A DNA stretch of 64,000 bases from Cellulosimicrobium sp. ES-005 (GTDB lineage: Bacteria > Actinomycetota > Actinomycetes > Actinomycetales > Cellulomonadaceae), in NCBI RefSeq assembly GCF_040448685.1, contig NZ_CP159290.1, forward strand, positions 1,054,001-1,118,000, given 5' to 3'. Of this stretch, positions 26,724 to 41,336 are shown piece by piece. Position numbers and translations under genes: made by a program. The notes under the pieces were generated by a model. That model was not told where the DNA came from and ran no database searches. It worked only from the letters and a program-made list of their open reading frames with translations. The first letter of the stretch is position 1, and the number at the start of each line of letters is the position of its first letter.

Positions 26724-28862
26724 GTGACAGACACCATCGACACCGCCACGAGCAGCGCGACCGGTTCGGCCGCTGCCGGCGGGACCGCCCGGACCGGCGC
26801 GCTCTCCACGCTGCGCCTCCCGGAGCTGCAGGCGCTCGCCTCGCAGCTCGGGGTCAAGGGCACGTCCAAGATGCGCAAGGGCGATCTTGTGGACGTCATC
26901 CGCGCCCGCACCGGCGAGCAGAGCGCCTCCGAGCGCCCCGCCGCGCCGCGGCGCGACACGGACGGGGCGAACGCCTCGGGCCGTGAGACGAGCGAGGCGC
27001 CCGCCGCCTCCGGGCGCGGCCGCAGCCGCCGCGCCGAGCGTCCCGCCGCGAGCCCGGCGGCCACCACCGACAGCGCCGCGACGGCGCGCCAGGACGCGCC
27101 GTCGGCCGCGAGCCGCGAGGAGCGGACGGCCGCCCCCGTGCTCGACCTGCCCGTGCGCGCCGACGAGCAGCGCACGGAACAGCGCGGCGAGCGTCGCGAC
27201 GGTCGTCGTGACTCCCGCTCGGAGGCCGCCGCCGCGGTCGCCGAGGCGCTCGGCGAGCAGGGCGTGCGCACGCGCGACACCTCGAACGAGTCCGCCGACG
27301 AGCGCGCCGCGCGCGCCGCCGCGGCGGTCGGCCTCGTCACGGGCGAGCGCGGCTCGCGCCGTGCGGGTCGCGGCGCCGGCGCACCCCGGAACGGCGAGGG
27401 CGACGGCGACGCGACGCGCGCCGACCGTCAGCGCGACCAGCAGGGCGGCGAGCGCCAGCGCGACCAGCAGGGCGGCGCCCCGCAGCGTGAGCAGCAGAGC
27501 GGTGGCCAGGGTCGCGGCGAGCGTCAGGGCGACCGGCGGGACGACCGCCAGCTGCTGGATGACGAGCGCGGCGGCCGACGCCGCCGGGGTCGTGACCGCG
27601 GCCGCGAGCGCGACCGCAAGCGTGGCCGCAACCGCCAGGGACCGGACCTCGCGGGCCTCGACGACATCGAGGTCAACGAGGACGACGTCCTGCTCCCCGT
27701 CGCCGGCATCCTCGACATCCTCGACAACTACGCGTTCGTGCGCACGAGCGGGTACCTGCCGGGCCAGAACGACGTCTACGTCTCGCTCGGCCAGGTGAAG
27801 AAGGCCGGCCTGCGCCGCGGTGACGCCGTCACCGGCGCGGTGCGCCAGCCGCGCGAGGGCGAGAACCAGGGCAACACGGCGCGCCAGAAGTTCAACGCGC
27901 TCGTCCGCCTGGACTCGGTCAACGGCATGTCGCCCGAGGAGGCGCGCCAGCGTCCCGAGTTCACCAAGCTCACGCCCCTGTACCCGCAGGAGCGCCTGCG
28001 CCTCGAGAACTCCGAGGCCACGCGCCTGACGCCGCGCGTCATCGACATCGTCGCGCCGATCGGCAAGGGTCAGCGCGGCCTCATCGTCGCGCCGCCCAAG
28101 GCCGGCAAGACGATCATCATGCAGCAGATCGCGAACGCGATCACGGCCAACAACCCCGAGGTCCACCTCATGGTGGTGCTCGTGGACGAGCGGCCCGAAG
28201 AGGTCACGGACATGGAGCGGACGGTGAAGGGCGAGGTCATCGCCTCGACGTTCGACCGCCCCGCGTCCGACCACACGATCGTCGCCGAGCTCGCGATCGA
28301 GCGCGCGAAGCGCCTGGTCGAGCTCGGCCAGGACGTCGTCGTGCTCCTCGACTCGCTGACCCGCCTGTCGCGTGCGTACAACCTCGCGGCGCCCGCCTCG
28401 GGCCGCATCCTGTCCGGTGGTGTGGACGCGTCCGCGCTCTACCCGCCCAAGCGGTTCTTCGGCGCGGCCCGCAACATCGAGAACGGCGGCTCGCTGACGA
28501 TCCTCGCCTCGGCGCTCGTGGAGACGGGCTCCAAGATGGACGAGGTCATCTTCGAGGAGTTCAAGGGCACGGGGAACATGGAGCTCCGCCTGTCCCGCAA
28601 CCTCGCCGACAAGCGGATCTTCCCGGCCGTGGACGTCAACGCGTCCGGTACGCGCCGCGAGGAGATCCTCCTGTCGCCGGACGAGCTGAAGATCGTCTAC
28701 AAGCTCCGCCGCGTGATGGGCGCGCTCGACCAGCAGCAGGCGATCGAGCTGCTGCTCGGCCAGCTCAAGAAGACCCAGACGAACGTCGAGTTCCTGCTCC
28801 ACGTCCAGAAGACGACGCCCGGCGGTCTCGCGGACGACGAGAACGTCGGCCGCACGATCTGA
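26724..28862 (+). CDS. rho: Transcription termination factor Rho
   Basis: Hexameric RNA helicase of 712 residues that ends transcripts and clears stalled polymerase. It is far longer than E. coli Rho (419) because of an actinobacterial-type insertion. The SAP-like N-terminus ([15 protein letters not shown]) is separated from the RNA-binding domain by about 250 residues rich in Arg, Gly, Gln and Ala, including the short repeat [15 protein letters not shown]. The RNA-binding fold starts near [20 protein letters not shown], Walker A is APPKAGKT (about residue 455) and the Q/R-loop region follows. GTG at 26724 has a strong ribosome site. Confidence 0.97.
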   Translation: MTDTIDTATSSATGSAAAGGTARTGALSTLRLPELQALASQLGVKGTSKMRKGDLVDVIRARTGEQSASERPAAPRRDTDGANASGRETSEAPAASGRGRSRRAERPAASPAATTDSAATARQDAPSAASREERTAAPVLDLPVRADEQRTEQRGERRDGRRDSRSEAAAAVAEALGEQGVRTRDTSNESADERAARAAAAVGLVTGERGSRRAGRGAGAPRNGEGDGDATRADRQRDQQGGERQRDQQGGAPQREQQSGGQGRGERQGDRRDDRQLLDDERGGRRRRGRDRGRERDRKRGRNRQGPDLAGLDDIEVNEDDVLLPVAGILDILDNYAFVRTSGYLPGQNDVYVSLGQVKKAGLRRGDAVTGAVRQPREGENQGNTARQKFNALVRLDSVNGMSPEEARQRPEFTKLTPLYPQERLRLENSEATRLTPRVIDIVAPIGKGQRGLIVAPPKAGKTIIMQQIANAITANNPEVHLMVVLVDERPEEVTDMERTVKGEVIASTFDRPASDHTIVAELAIERAKRLVELGQDVVVLLDSLTRLSRAYNLAAPASGRILSGGVDASALYPPKRFFGAARNIENGGSLTILASALVETGSKMDEVIFEEFKGTGNMELRLSRNLADKRIFPAVDVNASGTRREEILLSPDELKIVYKLRRVMGALDQQQAIELLLGQLKKTQTNVEFLLHVQKTTPGGLADDENVGRTI

Positions 28863-28885
28863 CGGTCGGTCGGCAGGAGCCGACG

Positions 28886-28919
28886 GCGGGCGGCCCCGGG
28901 AAGTTCTCGGGGCGCCCGC
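28886..28919 (+). terminator. Terminator hairpin after rho
   Basis: Stem arms GCGGGC/GCCCGC and GCCCCG/CGGGGC with one bulged G enclose a 9-base loop. It begins 23 bases past the rho stop and precedes the rpmE promoter region. Confidence 0.7.
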
Positions 28920-29028
28920 GCGTTCTGGCACAATGGTTCGTCGGCCTGCGTCCGTCAGGCCGTGTGTCGCCGGTTCACAGGTGCGGTCGCCGCACCTGAC
29001 CCGGAGACGTCACCCCAAGGAGAAAACC

Positions 29029-29247
29029 GTGAAGTCTGGTATCCACCCCGAGTACGTCGTCACCGAGGTGACCTGCACCTGTGGGAACACCTTCGTGACG
29101 CGCAGCACCGAGGCGTCGGGCAAGATCAGCTCCGACGTGTGCAGCGCCTGCCACCCGTTCTACACGGGCAAGCAGAAGATCCTCGACACCGGTGGCCGTG
29201 TGGCCCGCTTCGAGGCCCGCTACGGCAAGAAGGCCGCCGACAAGTAG
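29029..29247 (+). CDS. rpmE: 50S ribosomal protein L31, zinc-binding form
   Basis: Large-subunit protein of 72 residues. Four Cys (16, 18, 38 and 41, in CTC and CSAC) mark the zinc-containing C+ form rather than the zinc-free paralogue induced under zinc starvation. It begins [17 protein letters not shown] at 29029 has the ribosome site AAGGAG 8 bases upstream. A hairpin follows, so it is mostly its own transcription unit. Confidence 0.97.
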   Translation: MKSGIHPEYVVTEVTCTCGNTFVTRSTEASGKISSDVCSACHPFYTGKQKILDTGGRVARFEARYGKKAADK

Positions 29248-29255
29248 CGACACCG

Positions 29256-29322
29256 CAGCGCCGGTGGTCCGATCCCGACAACCTCTCCAGGGGCAGTCGG
29301 CGAGGTCGGACCACCGGCGCTG
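29256..29322 (+). terminator. Large terminator hairpin between rpmE and prfA
   Basis: A perfect 17-bp stem (29256-29272 with 29306-29322; arm starts CAGCGCCGG) encloses a 33-base loop that can itself pair (CCGAC with GTCGG). The T-rich stretch TTGCTTTG follows. This is the most classical intrinsic terminator in the window. Confidence 0.8.
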
Positions 29323-29406
29323 TTGCTTTGCCCGAGCGATCCTCCCGATCCTCGCGCGGTCGCGCCTCCCGACGACCGCGACCCGCCCGTCACCGAGGAG
29401 CCGTCC

Positions 29407-30510
29407 GTGACCGAGTCGTTCGCCGCCGTCGAGCCGCTGCTGGCCGAGCACGCCGACATCGAGACCCAGCTCGCCGACCCCGCCGTCCACGCCGACGCGG
29501 GTCGCGCGCGCACGCTCGGGCGGCGCTACGCCGAGCTGAACCAGGTCGTCGGCGCGTACCGCGCGTGGCGCGAGGCGAGCGACGACGCCGAGGCCGCCGC
29601 GGAGCTCGCGACCCTCGGCGGGGAGGACGGGGAGGCGTTCGCCGCGGAGCTCCCCGGACTGCGCGCCGCCGAGGAGGAGGCGCGCGAGCGCCTGCGCCGC
29701 GTGCTCGTCCCGCGCGACCCGGACGACGGCCGCGACGTCATCCTCGAGATCAAGGCGGGCGAGGGCGGCGAGGAGTCGGCGTTGTTCGCGGGGGACCTGC
29801 TGCGCATGTACCTGCGGTACGCGGAGCGACGCGGCTGGAAGACGGAGGTCCTCGAGTCGACCGACTCCGACCTCGGCGGCTTCAAGGACGTCCAGGTGGC
29901 GGTCAAGGCGCGCAGCACGCCGTCCGACCCCGCGGACGGCGTCTGGGCGAACCTCAAGTACGAGGGCGGCGTGCACCGGGTCCAGCGCGTCCCCGTGACC
30001 GAGTCGCAGGGACGGATCCACACGTCGGCGGCCGGGGTGCTCGTCTTCCCCGAGGTCGAGGACGCGGGCGAGGTCGAGATCGACCCGAACGACCTGCGCA
30101 TCGACGTCTACCGCTCGTCCGGCCCGGGCGGGCAGTCCGTCAACACCACCGACTCCGCCGTGCGCATCACGCACCTGCCGACCGGCATCGTCGTGTCGAT
30201 GCAGAACGAGAAGTCGCAGCTCCAGAACCGCGAGCAGGCGATGCGCGTCCTGCGCGCGCGCCTGCTCGCCGCCCAGCAGGAGGCTGCCGCCGCCGAGGCC
30301 GCCGACCTGCGCCGCTCCCAGGTCCGCACCGTCGACCGCTCCGAGCGCATCCGCACCTACAACTTCCCGGAGAACCGCATCGCGGACCACCGCACCGGGT
30401 ACAAGGCGTACAACCTCGACCAGGTGCTCGACGGCGACCTCGACCCGGTCGTGCGCTCGGCGGTCGAAGCCGACGAGGCGGCGCGTCTCGCGAGCGCCGG
30501 CGATGCCTGA
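29407..30510 (+). CDS. prfA: Peptide chain release factor 1
   Basis: Class I release factor of 367 residues that recognises UAA and UAG. The GGQ peptidyl-hydrolysis motif is at residues 241-243 in [12 protein letters not shown], and its Gln is the target of the methylase encoded next. The C-terminal region has [19 protein letters not shown], typical of RF1. I chose GTG at 29407, with GAGGAG about 7 bases upstream; a longer frame upstream overlaps the terminator and is unlikely. The stop overlaps prmC by 8 bases. Confidence 0.96.
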   Translation: MTESFAAVEPLLAEHADIETQLADPAVHADAGRARTLGRRYAELNQVVGAYRAWREASDDAEAAAELATLGGEDGEAFAAELPGLRAAEEEARERLRRVLVPRDPDDGRDVILEIKAGEGGEESALFAGDLLRMYLRYAERRGWKTEVLESTDSDLGGFKDVQVAVKARSTPSDPADGVWANLKYEGGVHRVQRVPVTESQGRIHTSAAGVLVFPEVEDAGEVEIDPNDLRIDVYRSSGPGGQSVNTTDSAVRITHLPTGIVVSMQNEKSQLQNREQAMRVLRARLLAAQQEAAAAEAADLRRSQVRTVDRSERIRTYNFPENRIADHRTGYKAYNLDQVLDGDLDPVVRSAVEADEAARLASAGDA

Positions 30511-31492
30511 GCCGCTCGGTCCGACCCCGCCGTCGGACGGCGGCACCTCCGCCTGGCTGCGCTGGGCGACGGCGGTGCTCGACGCCGCCGGGGTGCCCTC
30601 GGCGCGCGCGGACGCCGAGCTCCTGCTCGCCCACGCCCTCGCGGTGCCCCGCGCCGAGGTGGCCCGTCGCGCGGTCCTCGGCACGCCCGTGCCGGACGAC
30701 GTCGCGCCCGCCCTCGCGCAGCTCGTCGCCCGGCGCGCGCAGCGCGTGCCGCTCCAGCACCTCGTGGGCACCGCGCCGTTCCGGCACCTCGAGCTGGCCG
30801 TCGGACCGGGCGTCTTCGTCCCGCGGCCGGAGACCGAGCAGGTCGCGCAGGTCGCCGTCGACGAGGCCCGCGCGGTCGTGGCCGGAACGGGGCGCGCGAC
30901 CGTGGTCGACCTGTGCACCGGCTCGGCGGCGATCGCGCTCGCCGTCGCGACGGAGGTCGCCGGGACCGACGTGCACGCGGTCGAGCTCGACGCCGCCGCC
31001 CACGCCTGGGCCGAGCGGAACGTGACGGCCGTGCGGGAGGCGAGCGGCGTCGTCGTGCGCCTGGTGCGGGGCGACGCCCGCACGGCGCTCGCCGGGCCCG
31101 CCGCCGACGGTGGTCTCGACGGCGTGGTCGACGTCGTCGTGTCCAACCCGCCGTACGTGCCCCCCGGCGCCGTCCCGCGCGACCCCGAGGTGGCCGACCA
31201 CGACCCCGGCGTGGCGCTCTACGGCCTCGGGCCCGACGGTCTCGAGGTGCCGCGGGGGATCACGGCCGCGGCCGCGCGGCTCCTGCGTCCCGGCGGCCTC
31301 TACGTCATGGAGCACGCCGAGGTCCAGGCCGGCGCCGCGCGGGACATGGTCGCGGCGACCGGCGCGTTCGTCGACGTCCGCACCGTCGTCGACCTCACGG
31401 GACGCGACCGCATGGTCGTGGCCCGGCGCTCGGGACCCGAGCACGCCGGTGACCCGGAGCCCGCCCCCGAGCGTGGAAGGATGGACCCGTGA
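30503..31492 (+). CDS. prmC: Peptide chain release factor N5-glutamine methyltransferase
   Basis: SAM-dependent methylase of 329 residues that modifies the GGQ glutamine of release factors. The helical N-terminal domain contains [19 protein letters not shown]. The Rossmann domain has the SAM motif [16 protein letters not shown] and the catalytic NPPY at residues 215-218. It overlaps both prfA and the downstream tsaC gene, forming one translational unit. The C-terminal tail of about 20 residues ([15 protein letters not shown]) is an extension. Confidence 0.96.
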   Translation: MPEPLGPTPPSDGGTSAWLRWATAVLDAAGVPSARADAELLLAHALAVPRAEVARRAVLGTPVPDDVAPALAQLVARRAQRVPLQHLVGTAPFRHLELAVGPGVFVPRPETEQVAQVAVDEARAVVAGTGRATVVDLCTGSAAIALAVATEVAGTDVHAVELDAAAHAWAERNVTAVREASGVVVRLVRGDARTALAGPAADGGLDGVVDVVVSNPPYVPPGAVPRDPEVADHDPGVALYGLGPDGLEVPRGITAAAARLLRPGGLYVMEHAEVQAGAARDMVAATGAFVDVRTVVDLTGRDRMVVARRSGPEHAGDPEPAPERGRMDP

Positions 31493-32193
31493 GCTCCGTC
31501 CACCCCGTGACCGACCCGAACACCTGGGGCGCCGGCATCGACGAGGCGGTCAACGCGATCTCCCGCGGTGGCCTCGTCGTGCTGCCCACCGACACCGTCT
31601 ACGGCATCGGCGCCGACGCGTTCGACGCCGAGGCCGTCGCCGCGCTCCTCGCGGCCAAGGGCCGCGGCCGGCACATGCCGCCGCCCGTGCTCGTGCCCGA
31701 CGCGCGCACGCTCGACGGTCTCGCCACCGACGTGCCCGACGCCGCGCGCCGCCTCGTCGAGGCCTTCTGGCCCGGAGGCTTCACCATCATCCTGCGGGCG
31801 CAGCCCTCGCTGGCCTGGGACCTGGGGGAGATGCACGGGACCGTCGCGCTGCGCATGCCCGACCACCCGGCGGCGCTCGCGCTCCTGCGCCGCACGGGCC
31901 CACTAGCGGTGTCGTCGGCGAACGCGACCGGACGTCCCGCGGCCCTCGACGTCGACGACGCGCGGGCACAGCTCGGCGAGGCCGTGGCGGTCTACCTCGA
32001 CGGCGGCGCGGCGACCGGCGGGGTGGCGTCGACCATCGTCGACGCGACGTCCGACACGCTGCGCGTCGTGCGCCAGGGCGCGGTCACGCTCGACCGCCTC
32101 CGCGAGGTCGCGGACGTCGCGGGCCCGGACGACCCGCCCGCCGACGCCCAGACCGCCGACGACGCCGGGGAGCCGGAGGCGAACGGCGGGTGA
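31489..32193 (+). CDS. tsaC: L-threonylcarbamoyladenylate synthase (TsaC/Sua5 family)
   Basis: YrdC-fold enzyme of 234 residues that makes threonylcarbamoyl-AMP for the t6A37 modification of tRNAs reading ANN codons. GGLVVLPTDTVYGIGADAF is the family start, LAAKGRGRHMPPPVLV the KxR...SxN-type nucleotide region, and PLAVSSANATGRPAA the conserved Ser-Asn motif. It lacks the extra C-terminal Sua5 domain but has an acidic disordered tail. GTG at 31489 overlaps prmC by 4 bases, and the stop overlaps the next gene. Confidence 0.94.
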   Translation: MSSVHPVTDPNTWGAGIDEAVNAISRGGLVVLPTDTVYGIGADAFDAEAVAALLAAKGRGRHMPPPVLVPDARTLDGLATDVPDAARRLVEAFWPGGFTIILRAQPSLAWDLGEMHGTVALRMPDHPAALALLRRTGPLAVSSANATGRPAALDVDDARAQLGEAVAVYLDGGAATGGVASTIVDATSDTLRVVRQGAVTLDRLREVADVAGPDDPPADAQTADDAGEPEANGG

Positions 32194-33446
32194 GGGTCTA
32201 CCTGCTCGTGATGCTCGTCGCCGCCGTGGTGACGTTCCTCACGACGCCCTTCGCGCGCTGGGTCGCGCTGCGCACCGGTGCGATCACCGCCGTGCGCGAC
32301 CGCGACGTCCACACGATCCCGACCCCCCGCCTCGGCGGCCTCGCGATGCTGCTGGGCCTCGTGGTGGCGGTCGTCTTCGCGTCGCAGATGCCGTTCCTCG
32401 AGAGCGTGTTCGTCGGCGAGGTCGCGGGCCGGCTCGTGGCCGACCCGCGGATCTGGGGGATCGTCGGCGGGGCGGCGATCGTCTGCCTGCTCGGGATCGC
32501 CGACGACATCTGGGACCTCGACTGGATGACGAAGCTCGCGGGGCAGGTGCTCGCGGCAGGGCTGATGGCCACGCAGGGCGTCGTCCTGTACCGGCTGCCC
32601 CTCGGGATCGGGGACCAGCAGCTCATCTGGTCCTCGCGCCTCCAGCTCGCCGCGACGATCCTCGTGGTGGTCGTCGCGATGAACGCGGTCAACTTCGTCG
32701 ACGGCCTGGACGGCCTCGCCGCGGGGCTCGTCGCGATCGGCGGCACGGCGTTCTTCGTCTACTCGTACGTGCTCACGCAGAAGGCGAGCGCCGACGACTA
32801 CTCGAGCCTCGCGACGCTCGTGATCGCCGCGCTCGTCGGCATCTGCGTCGGCTTCCTGCCGCACAACTTCCATCCCGCGCGCATCTTCATGGGGGACTCG
32901 GGCTCGATGGTCCTCGGGCTCGTCATGTCGGCCGCGGCGATCGTCGTGACCGGCAAGATCGAGACCGACGCGCTCTCCGGCGCGCAGCAGATACCGGCCT
33001 TCATCCCGATCCTGCTGCCGCTCGCGGTGATCCTCCTGCCCCTGCTCGACATGGGCATGGCGGTGGTGCGCCGCGTCGCGCGGGGGAAGTCGCCGTTCCA
33101 CCCGGACCGCATGCACCTGCACCACCGGATGCTCGCGATCGGGCACTCGCACCGGCGCGCCGTGCTCATCCTCTACGTCTGGACGGCGGTGTTCGCCTTC
33201 GCCGCCGTCGCGCTGGTGCAGTGGCACTGGCACGGCGTCGCCGTGGGCCTCGCCGTCGCCGTCCTGATCGCCGCGGTCCTCACCCTCGGCCCGCTGCGCA
33301 CGCGTGGCCGGTTCCTGGACGACGACGCCGCGACCACGACGTCGTCCGTGCCCGTCACGACCACCACCTCCGACGACGACCCGAGCCCGGCCGCCCCGTC
33401 GGCCGCGCCCGCCGTCACGACACCGCCGAAGGAAGCCCTGAGATGA
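32190..33446 (+). CDS. WecA/MraY-family undecaprenyl-phosphate sugar-1-phosphate transferase
   Basis: Polytopic membrane enzyme of 418 residues, with about ten helices, that transfers a sugar-1-phosphate (probably GlcNAc-1-P) from a UDP-sugar onto the lipid carrier, starting a cell-wall glycan. Conserved cytoplasmic loops are visible: IPTPRLGGLAML, LLGIADDIWDLDWMTKLAGQ, NAVNFVDGLDGLAAGL and the His-rich SPFHPDRMHLHHRML. It corresponds in position to Mycobacterium rfe/wecA, which starts arabinogalactan linker synthesis. The polymer in this organism is not known. A Thr/Ser/Asp-rich tail of about 55 residues ends the protein. Confidence 0.92.
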   Translation: MRVYLLVMLVAAVVTFLTTPFARWVALRTGAITAVRDRDVHTIPTPRLGGLAMLLGLVVAVVFASQMPFLESVFVGEVAGRLVADPRIWGIVGGAAIVCLLGIADDIWDLDWMTKLAGQVLAAGLMATQGVVLYRLPLGIGDQQLIWSSRLQLAATILVVVVAMNAVNFVDGLDGLAAGLVAIGGTAFFVYSYVLTQKASADDYSSLATLVIAALVGICVGFLPHNFHPARIFMGDSGSMVLGLVMSAAAIVVTGKIETDALSGAQQIPAFIPILLPLAVILLPLLDMGMAVVRRVARGKSPFHPDRMHLHHRMLAIGHSHRRAVLILYVWTAVFAFAAVALVQWHWHGVAVGLAVAVLIAAVLTLGPLRTRGRFLDDDAATTTSSVPVTTTTSDDDPSPAAPSAAPAVTTPPKEALR

Positions 33447-33925
33447 CCACGAGCCAGCCCGATCCCGCCCAGCCGGACGGCGGGCAGCCCGCCGAGCAGA
33501 CGATCGGCCCGCACGGCCAGGCCGTGCGCGCGGTCTTCCGGACCGCGCTGCGGGACGTCCTCGTGCTGCTGGGCGCGCTCACGGTCCTCGGCGTCGCGAT
33601 CGGTGCGCTCGTCGCCGGGCTGCCGGGAGTGTGGGGCGCGCTCCTGGGCGTCGGCGTCGCGCTGCTCTTCTCGGCGACCACGGTCTGGGCGATGCTGCGC
33701 ACGGTGGACGCGAGCCCGACGACGACCGCGGCGGTCGTCATGGGGAGCTGGCTCGCGAAGATGGTCGTGCTCATCGTCATCCTCGTGGTCCTGCGCGGCA
33801 TGGACTTCTACGACCGGTGGGTCTTCGCCGGGGTCCTGCTCGTCGGCGTCGTCGGCTCCGCGGTGCTCGACTACCGGGCCGTGAGCAGGGGGCGGATCCC
33901 GTACGTCGAGCCCGACGCCCGCTGA
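33443..33925 (+). CDS. AtpI-like small membrane protein
   Basis: A 160-residue protein with four predicted membrane helices in two pairs (VLVLLGALTVLGVAIGALVAG, WGALLGVGVALLFSATTV, SWLAKMVVLIVILVVL and VFAGVLLVGVVGSAVL). Its place just before atpB, as in Mycobacterium, and its topology suggest an AtpI-like factor that helps assemble the c-ring or supplies ions. Sequence similarity to AtpI is weak, as is usual. ATG overlaps the previous stop by 4 bases, so it belongs to the upstream operon, while atpB seems to have its own promoter. Confidence 0.8.
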   Translation: MTTSQPDPAQPDGGQPAEQTIGPHGQAVRAVFRTALRDVLVLLGALTVLGVAIGALVAGLPGVWGALLGVGVALLFSATTVWAMLRTVDASPTTTAAVVMGSWLAKMVVLIVILVVLRGMDFYDRWVFAGVLLVGVVGSAVLDYRAVSRGRIPYVEPDAR

Positions 33926-34011
33926 CCGACCACGCCCCTACCAGGTGGGCGGCGCCCGGGCCAGGGACCAGTTGCCCGGAGCGCATGAGCAAAATGTCAC
34001 AAGCGCCGCCA

Positions 34012-34046
34012 GATCGGCGTGAGCACGCCGATCCATACGTTAGGCT
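34012..34046 (+). promoter_or_regulatory. Palindrome and -10 element before the atp operon
   Basis: A perfect 22-bp inverted repeat with arms GATCGGCGTG and CACGCCGATC separated by AG spans 34012-34033. TAGGCT (34041-34046) is a good -10 just behind it, so the palindrome covers the -35 position, where no TTGACA-like hexamer exists. A two-base loop is too tight for an RNA hairpin, and the site would lie upstream of the transcript. It therefore looks like a protein-binding operator or activator site. The regulator is unknown. Confidence 0.5.
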
Positions 34047-34154
34047 ACTGGCGAATCCATGACGGCCAGGTCCGACGGCGTGCCCACCAACGAGTGACGG
34101 CTGCCCGGACCACACGACCATTGGGAGTCCACCCTGTCCACGCTTGCGACCCCC

Positions 34155-34949
34155 GTGCTCCTCGCTGCTTCCGAGAGCGAAGGTGGCTTCCACGCGCCGT
34201 CGATCGCCGACTTCTTTCCGCCGGCCATCCTCTTCGAGGGCACGATCTTCCAGATCGACCGCATCTGGATCGTCCGCGTCGTCGCGACGATCGTCCTGCT
34301 GTCGATCTTCGTCATCGCGGCGCGCCGCGCGAAGCTCGTCCCCGGCCGGTTCCAGAACGCCATCGAGATGATCCTCGACTTCGTGCGCGTGCAGGTCGTC
34401 GAGGAGATCATGGGCAAGGAGAACGCGAAGCGCTTCGTGCCCATGATCACGACGATCTTCTGCGCGATCCTCGCGTTCAACATCACGGGCATCATCACCG
34501 GCCTCAACATGGCCGGCACCGCCCGGATCGGCATCCCGCTGCTCCTCGCCCTCTGGGTCTTCGTGACCTACTGGTACGTCGGCATCAAGAAGCACGGCCT
34601 CGGCGGCTACCTCAAGAGCAACCTCTTCCCCCCGGGGATCCCGGCGCCGATCTACCTGATCGTCACGCCGATCGAGCTGCTCCAGATCCTCATCATCCGG
34701 CCGGCCTCGCTGGCCATCCGTCTCGTCGCCAACATGGTCGCCGGGCACATCATGCTCGTCCTGTGCTTCGCGGCCACGCAGTACTTCTTCTTCGAGGCGG
34801 CTCCCGCGATGAAGGCGCTCGGGGTCCTCAGCCTGGCCGGCGGCTTCGCCTTCACGCTCTTCGAGATCCTGGTCGCCGCGCTGCAGGCGTACATCTTCGC
34901 CCTGCTCGCCGCGGTCTACATCAACATGTCGCTCGAGGAAGAGCACTGA
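34155..34949 (+). CDS. atpB: F1Fo ATP synthase subunit a
   Basis: Membrane subunit of 264 residues from this start that forms the proton half-channels next to the c-ring. The essential Arg lies in ASLAIRLVANMVAGH, and about six hydrophobic helices are present. GTG at 34155 is the first standard start, but no ribosome site precedes it. Seven codons upstream, CTG at 34134 lies 6 bases after TTGGGAG and would give an N-terminus MSTLATPVLLAASES, which resembles related proteins as I recall them. The real start may therefore be CTG. First gene of the atpBEFHAGDC operon. Confidence 0.95.
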   Translation: MLLAASESEGGFHAPSIADFFPPAILFEGTIFQIDRIWIVRVVATIVLLSIFVIAARRAKLVPGRFQNAIEMILDFVRVQVVEEIMGKENAKRFVPMITTIFCAILAFNITGIITGLNMAGTARIGIPLLLALWVFVTYWYVGIKKHGLGGYLKSNLFPPGIPAPIYLIVTPIELLQILIIRPASLAIRLVANMVAGHIMLVLCFAATQYFFFEAAPAMKALGVLSLAGGFAFTLFEILVAALQAYIFALLAAVYINMSLEEEH

Positions 34950-34954
34950 CCTGA

Positions 34955-35894
<940 letters not shown>

Positions 35895-35895
<1 letters not shown>

Positions 35896-36710
35896 TGCGC
35901 GGAACGAGCGGCGAGTCCCTGACGCAGGCGCGGGACCGGTTCGAGCCGGTCCTGCGCTCGGCGGGCGAGGGCGCGCTGGCGCTGGGCGAGCAGCTCTTCG
36001 CGGTCACCGCGGCGTTCGACGAGTCCGCGCCGCTGCGGCGCTCGCTCGCGGACCCGTCGCGGTCCGGCGCGGACAAGGCGGCCCTCGTGACCGCCGTCCT
36101 CGCGTCGGGCTTCGACGAGCGGGTCGTGGACCTCGTGGCCGGTCTCGTCCGGTCGCGCTGGACCCGCGAGGGTGACCTCGCGGACGCGACCGAGCGCCTG
36201 GGCCTGGACGCGGTCCTCGCGTCGGCCGAGGCCCGCGGTGCTCTGGAGAAGGTCGAGGACGAGCTGTTCCGGACGTCGCGCGCGCTCGTCGGGCAGCGCG
36301 AGGCGCGACAGGTCCTCTCCGACGACACGACCGACCCCGAGCGTCGCGCCGCGTTCCTGCACGCGCTGCTCGACGGCAAGGTCGACACGGTCACCGAGGT
36401 GCTCGCGGTCCACGCGACGCGCGCGCTGCGCGGTCGCCGGTTCGTCCCGACGCTGGGCTGGATCGGGGAGATCGCGGCCGAGCGCCGGCAGCGTCTCGTC
36501 GCCTCGGTCACGTCGGCCACGGTGCTCACGCAGGTCCAGCTCGACCGTCTCGCGACGCTGCTCGAGCGGGCCTACGGCCGCGCGGTGCAGCTCAACGTGA
36601 CGGTGGACCCGGCCGTGCTCGGCGGGCTCCGCGTCCAGGTGGGCGCCGACGTCGTGGACTCCACCGTGCTCTCCCGGCTCGCCGACGCGCGCCGACGTCT
36701 CGTGAGCTGA
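35895..36710 (+). CDS. atpH: F1Fo ATP synthase subunit delta
   Basis: Stator subunit of 271 residues linking the b stalk to the top of F1. It is longer than E. coli delta (177), as in other actinobacteria. The conserved C-terminal part reads [25 protein letters not shown] and [25 protein letters not shown]. Here b and delta are separate proteins; mycobacteria have a b-delta fusion instead. ATG shares a base with the atpF stop. Confidence 0.95.
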
Positions 36711-36819
36711 CGAGCCGACCCTTCCGACCGACGACCGTCCTGCCGGCCACCGGCCGCACAACCGACAAACGTTCGACCGCACCCGAACCACGAGGTGCGG
36801 CCACGACAGGAGAAGAGCA

Positions 36820-38451
<1,632 letters not shown>

Positions 38452-38453
38452 GC

Positions 38454-40923
<2,470 letters not shown>

Positions 40924-40934
40924 TCCGACGCACG

Positions 40935-40966
40935 CGCGGGGCCGGGCCGGTCGGTCCGGCCCCGCG
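40935..40966 (+). terminator. Hairpin between atpD and atpC
   Basis: An 11-bp perfect stem (CGCGGGGCCGG with CCGGCCCCGCG) and a 10-base loop lie 12 bases after atpD. It could attenuate transcription or stabilise the upstream message, lowering epsilon relative to the three-copy beta subunit. Confidence 0.5.
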
Positions 40967-41056
40967 GGCGTCGCACCCGGACCCGGACCGCGGCACGCGG
41001 GCCGGGCGTCGTCCCGGACACCACACCGGGCATGAACCGCCCATGAAGGAGTTCCC

Positions 41057-41323
41057 GTGGCACAGCTGAACGTCGACCTCGTGGCGGCGGACCGCAAGAT
41101 CTGGTCGGGCCGCGCACAGCGGGTCACGGCCCCCGCGGCGGACGGTGAGATCGGCATCCTCGCGGACCACTCGCCGCTGCTCTCCGTGCTGCGCGAGGGG
41201 TCGGTGCGCATCGTGGCCGAGGGCGAGACCCTCGACGTGCGCGTCTCCGGAGGGTTCCTCTCCGTCGACTCGAACCAGGTCACGATCGTCGCGGACTCGG
41301 TCGAGTCCGTACCGGCCCGCTGA
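41057..41323 (+). CDS. atpC: F1Fo ATP synthase subunit epsilon (short form)
   Basis: Rotor subunit of 88 residues comprising only the N-terminal beta-sandwich (LNVDLVAADRKIWSG ... EIGILADHSPLL). The C-terminal helical hairpin of E. coli epsilon (139 residues), which inhibits hydrolysis, is absent. The ribosome site is AAGGAG, 7 bases before GTG 41057. It ends the atp operon, although the next two genes may be read through. Confidence 0.95.
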   Translation: MAQLNVDLVAADRKIWSGRAQRVTAPAADGEIGILADHSPLLSVLREGSVRIVAEGETLDVRVSGGFLSVDSNQVTIVADSVESVPAR

Positions 41324-41336
41324 CCTTCGCACGACC

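Noticed and set aside
41145-41336. Upstream extension of the DUF2550 gene into atpC
   Set aside because: It overlaps atpC in another frame, and the membrane helix begins right at ATG 41337.
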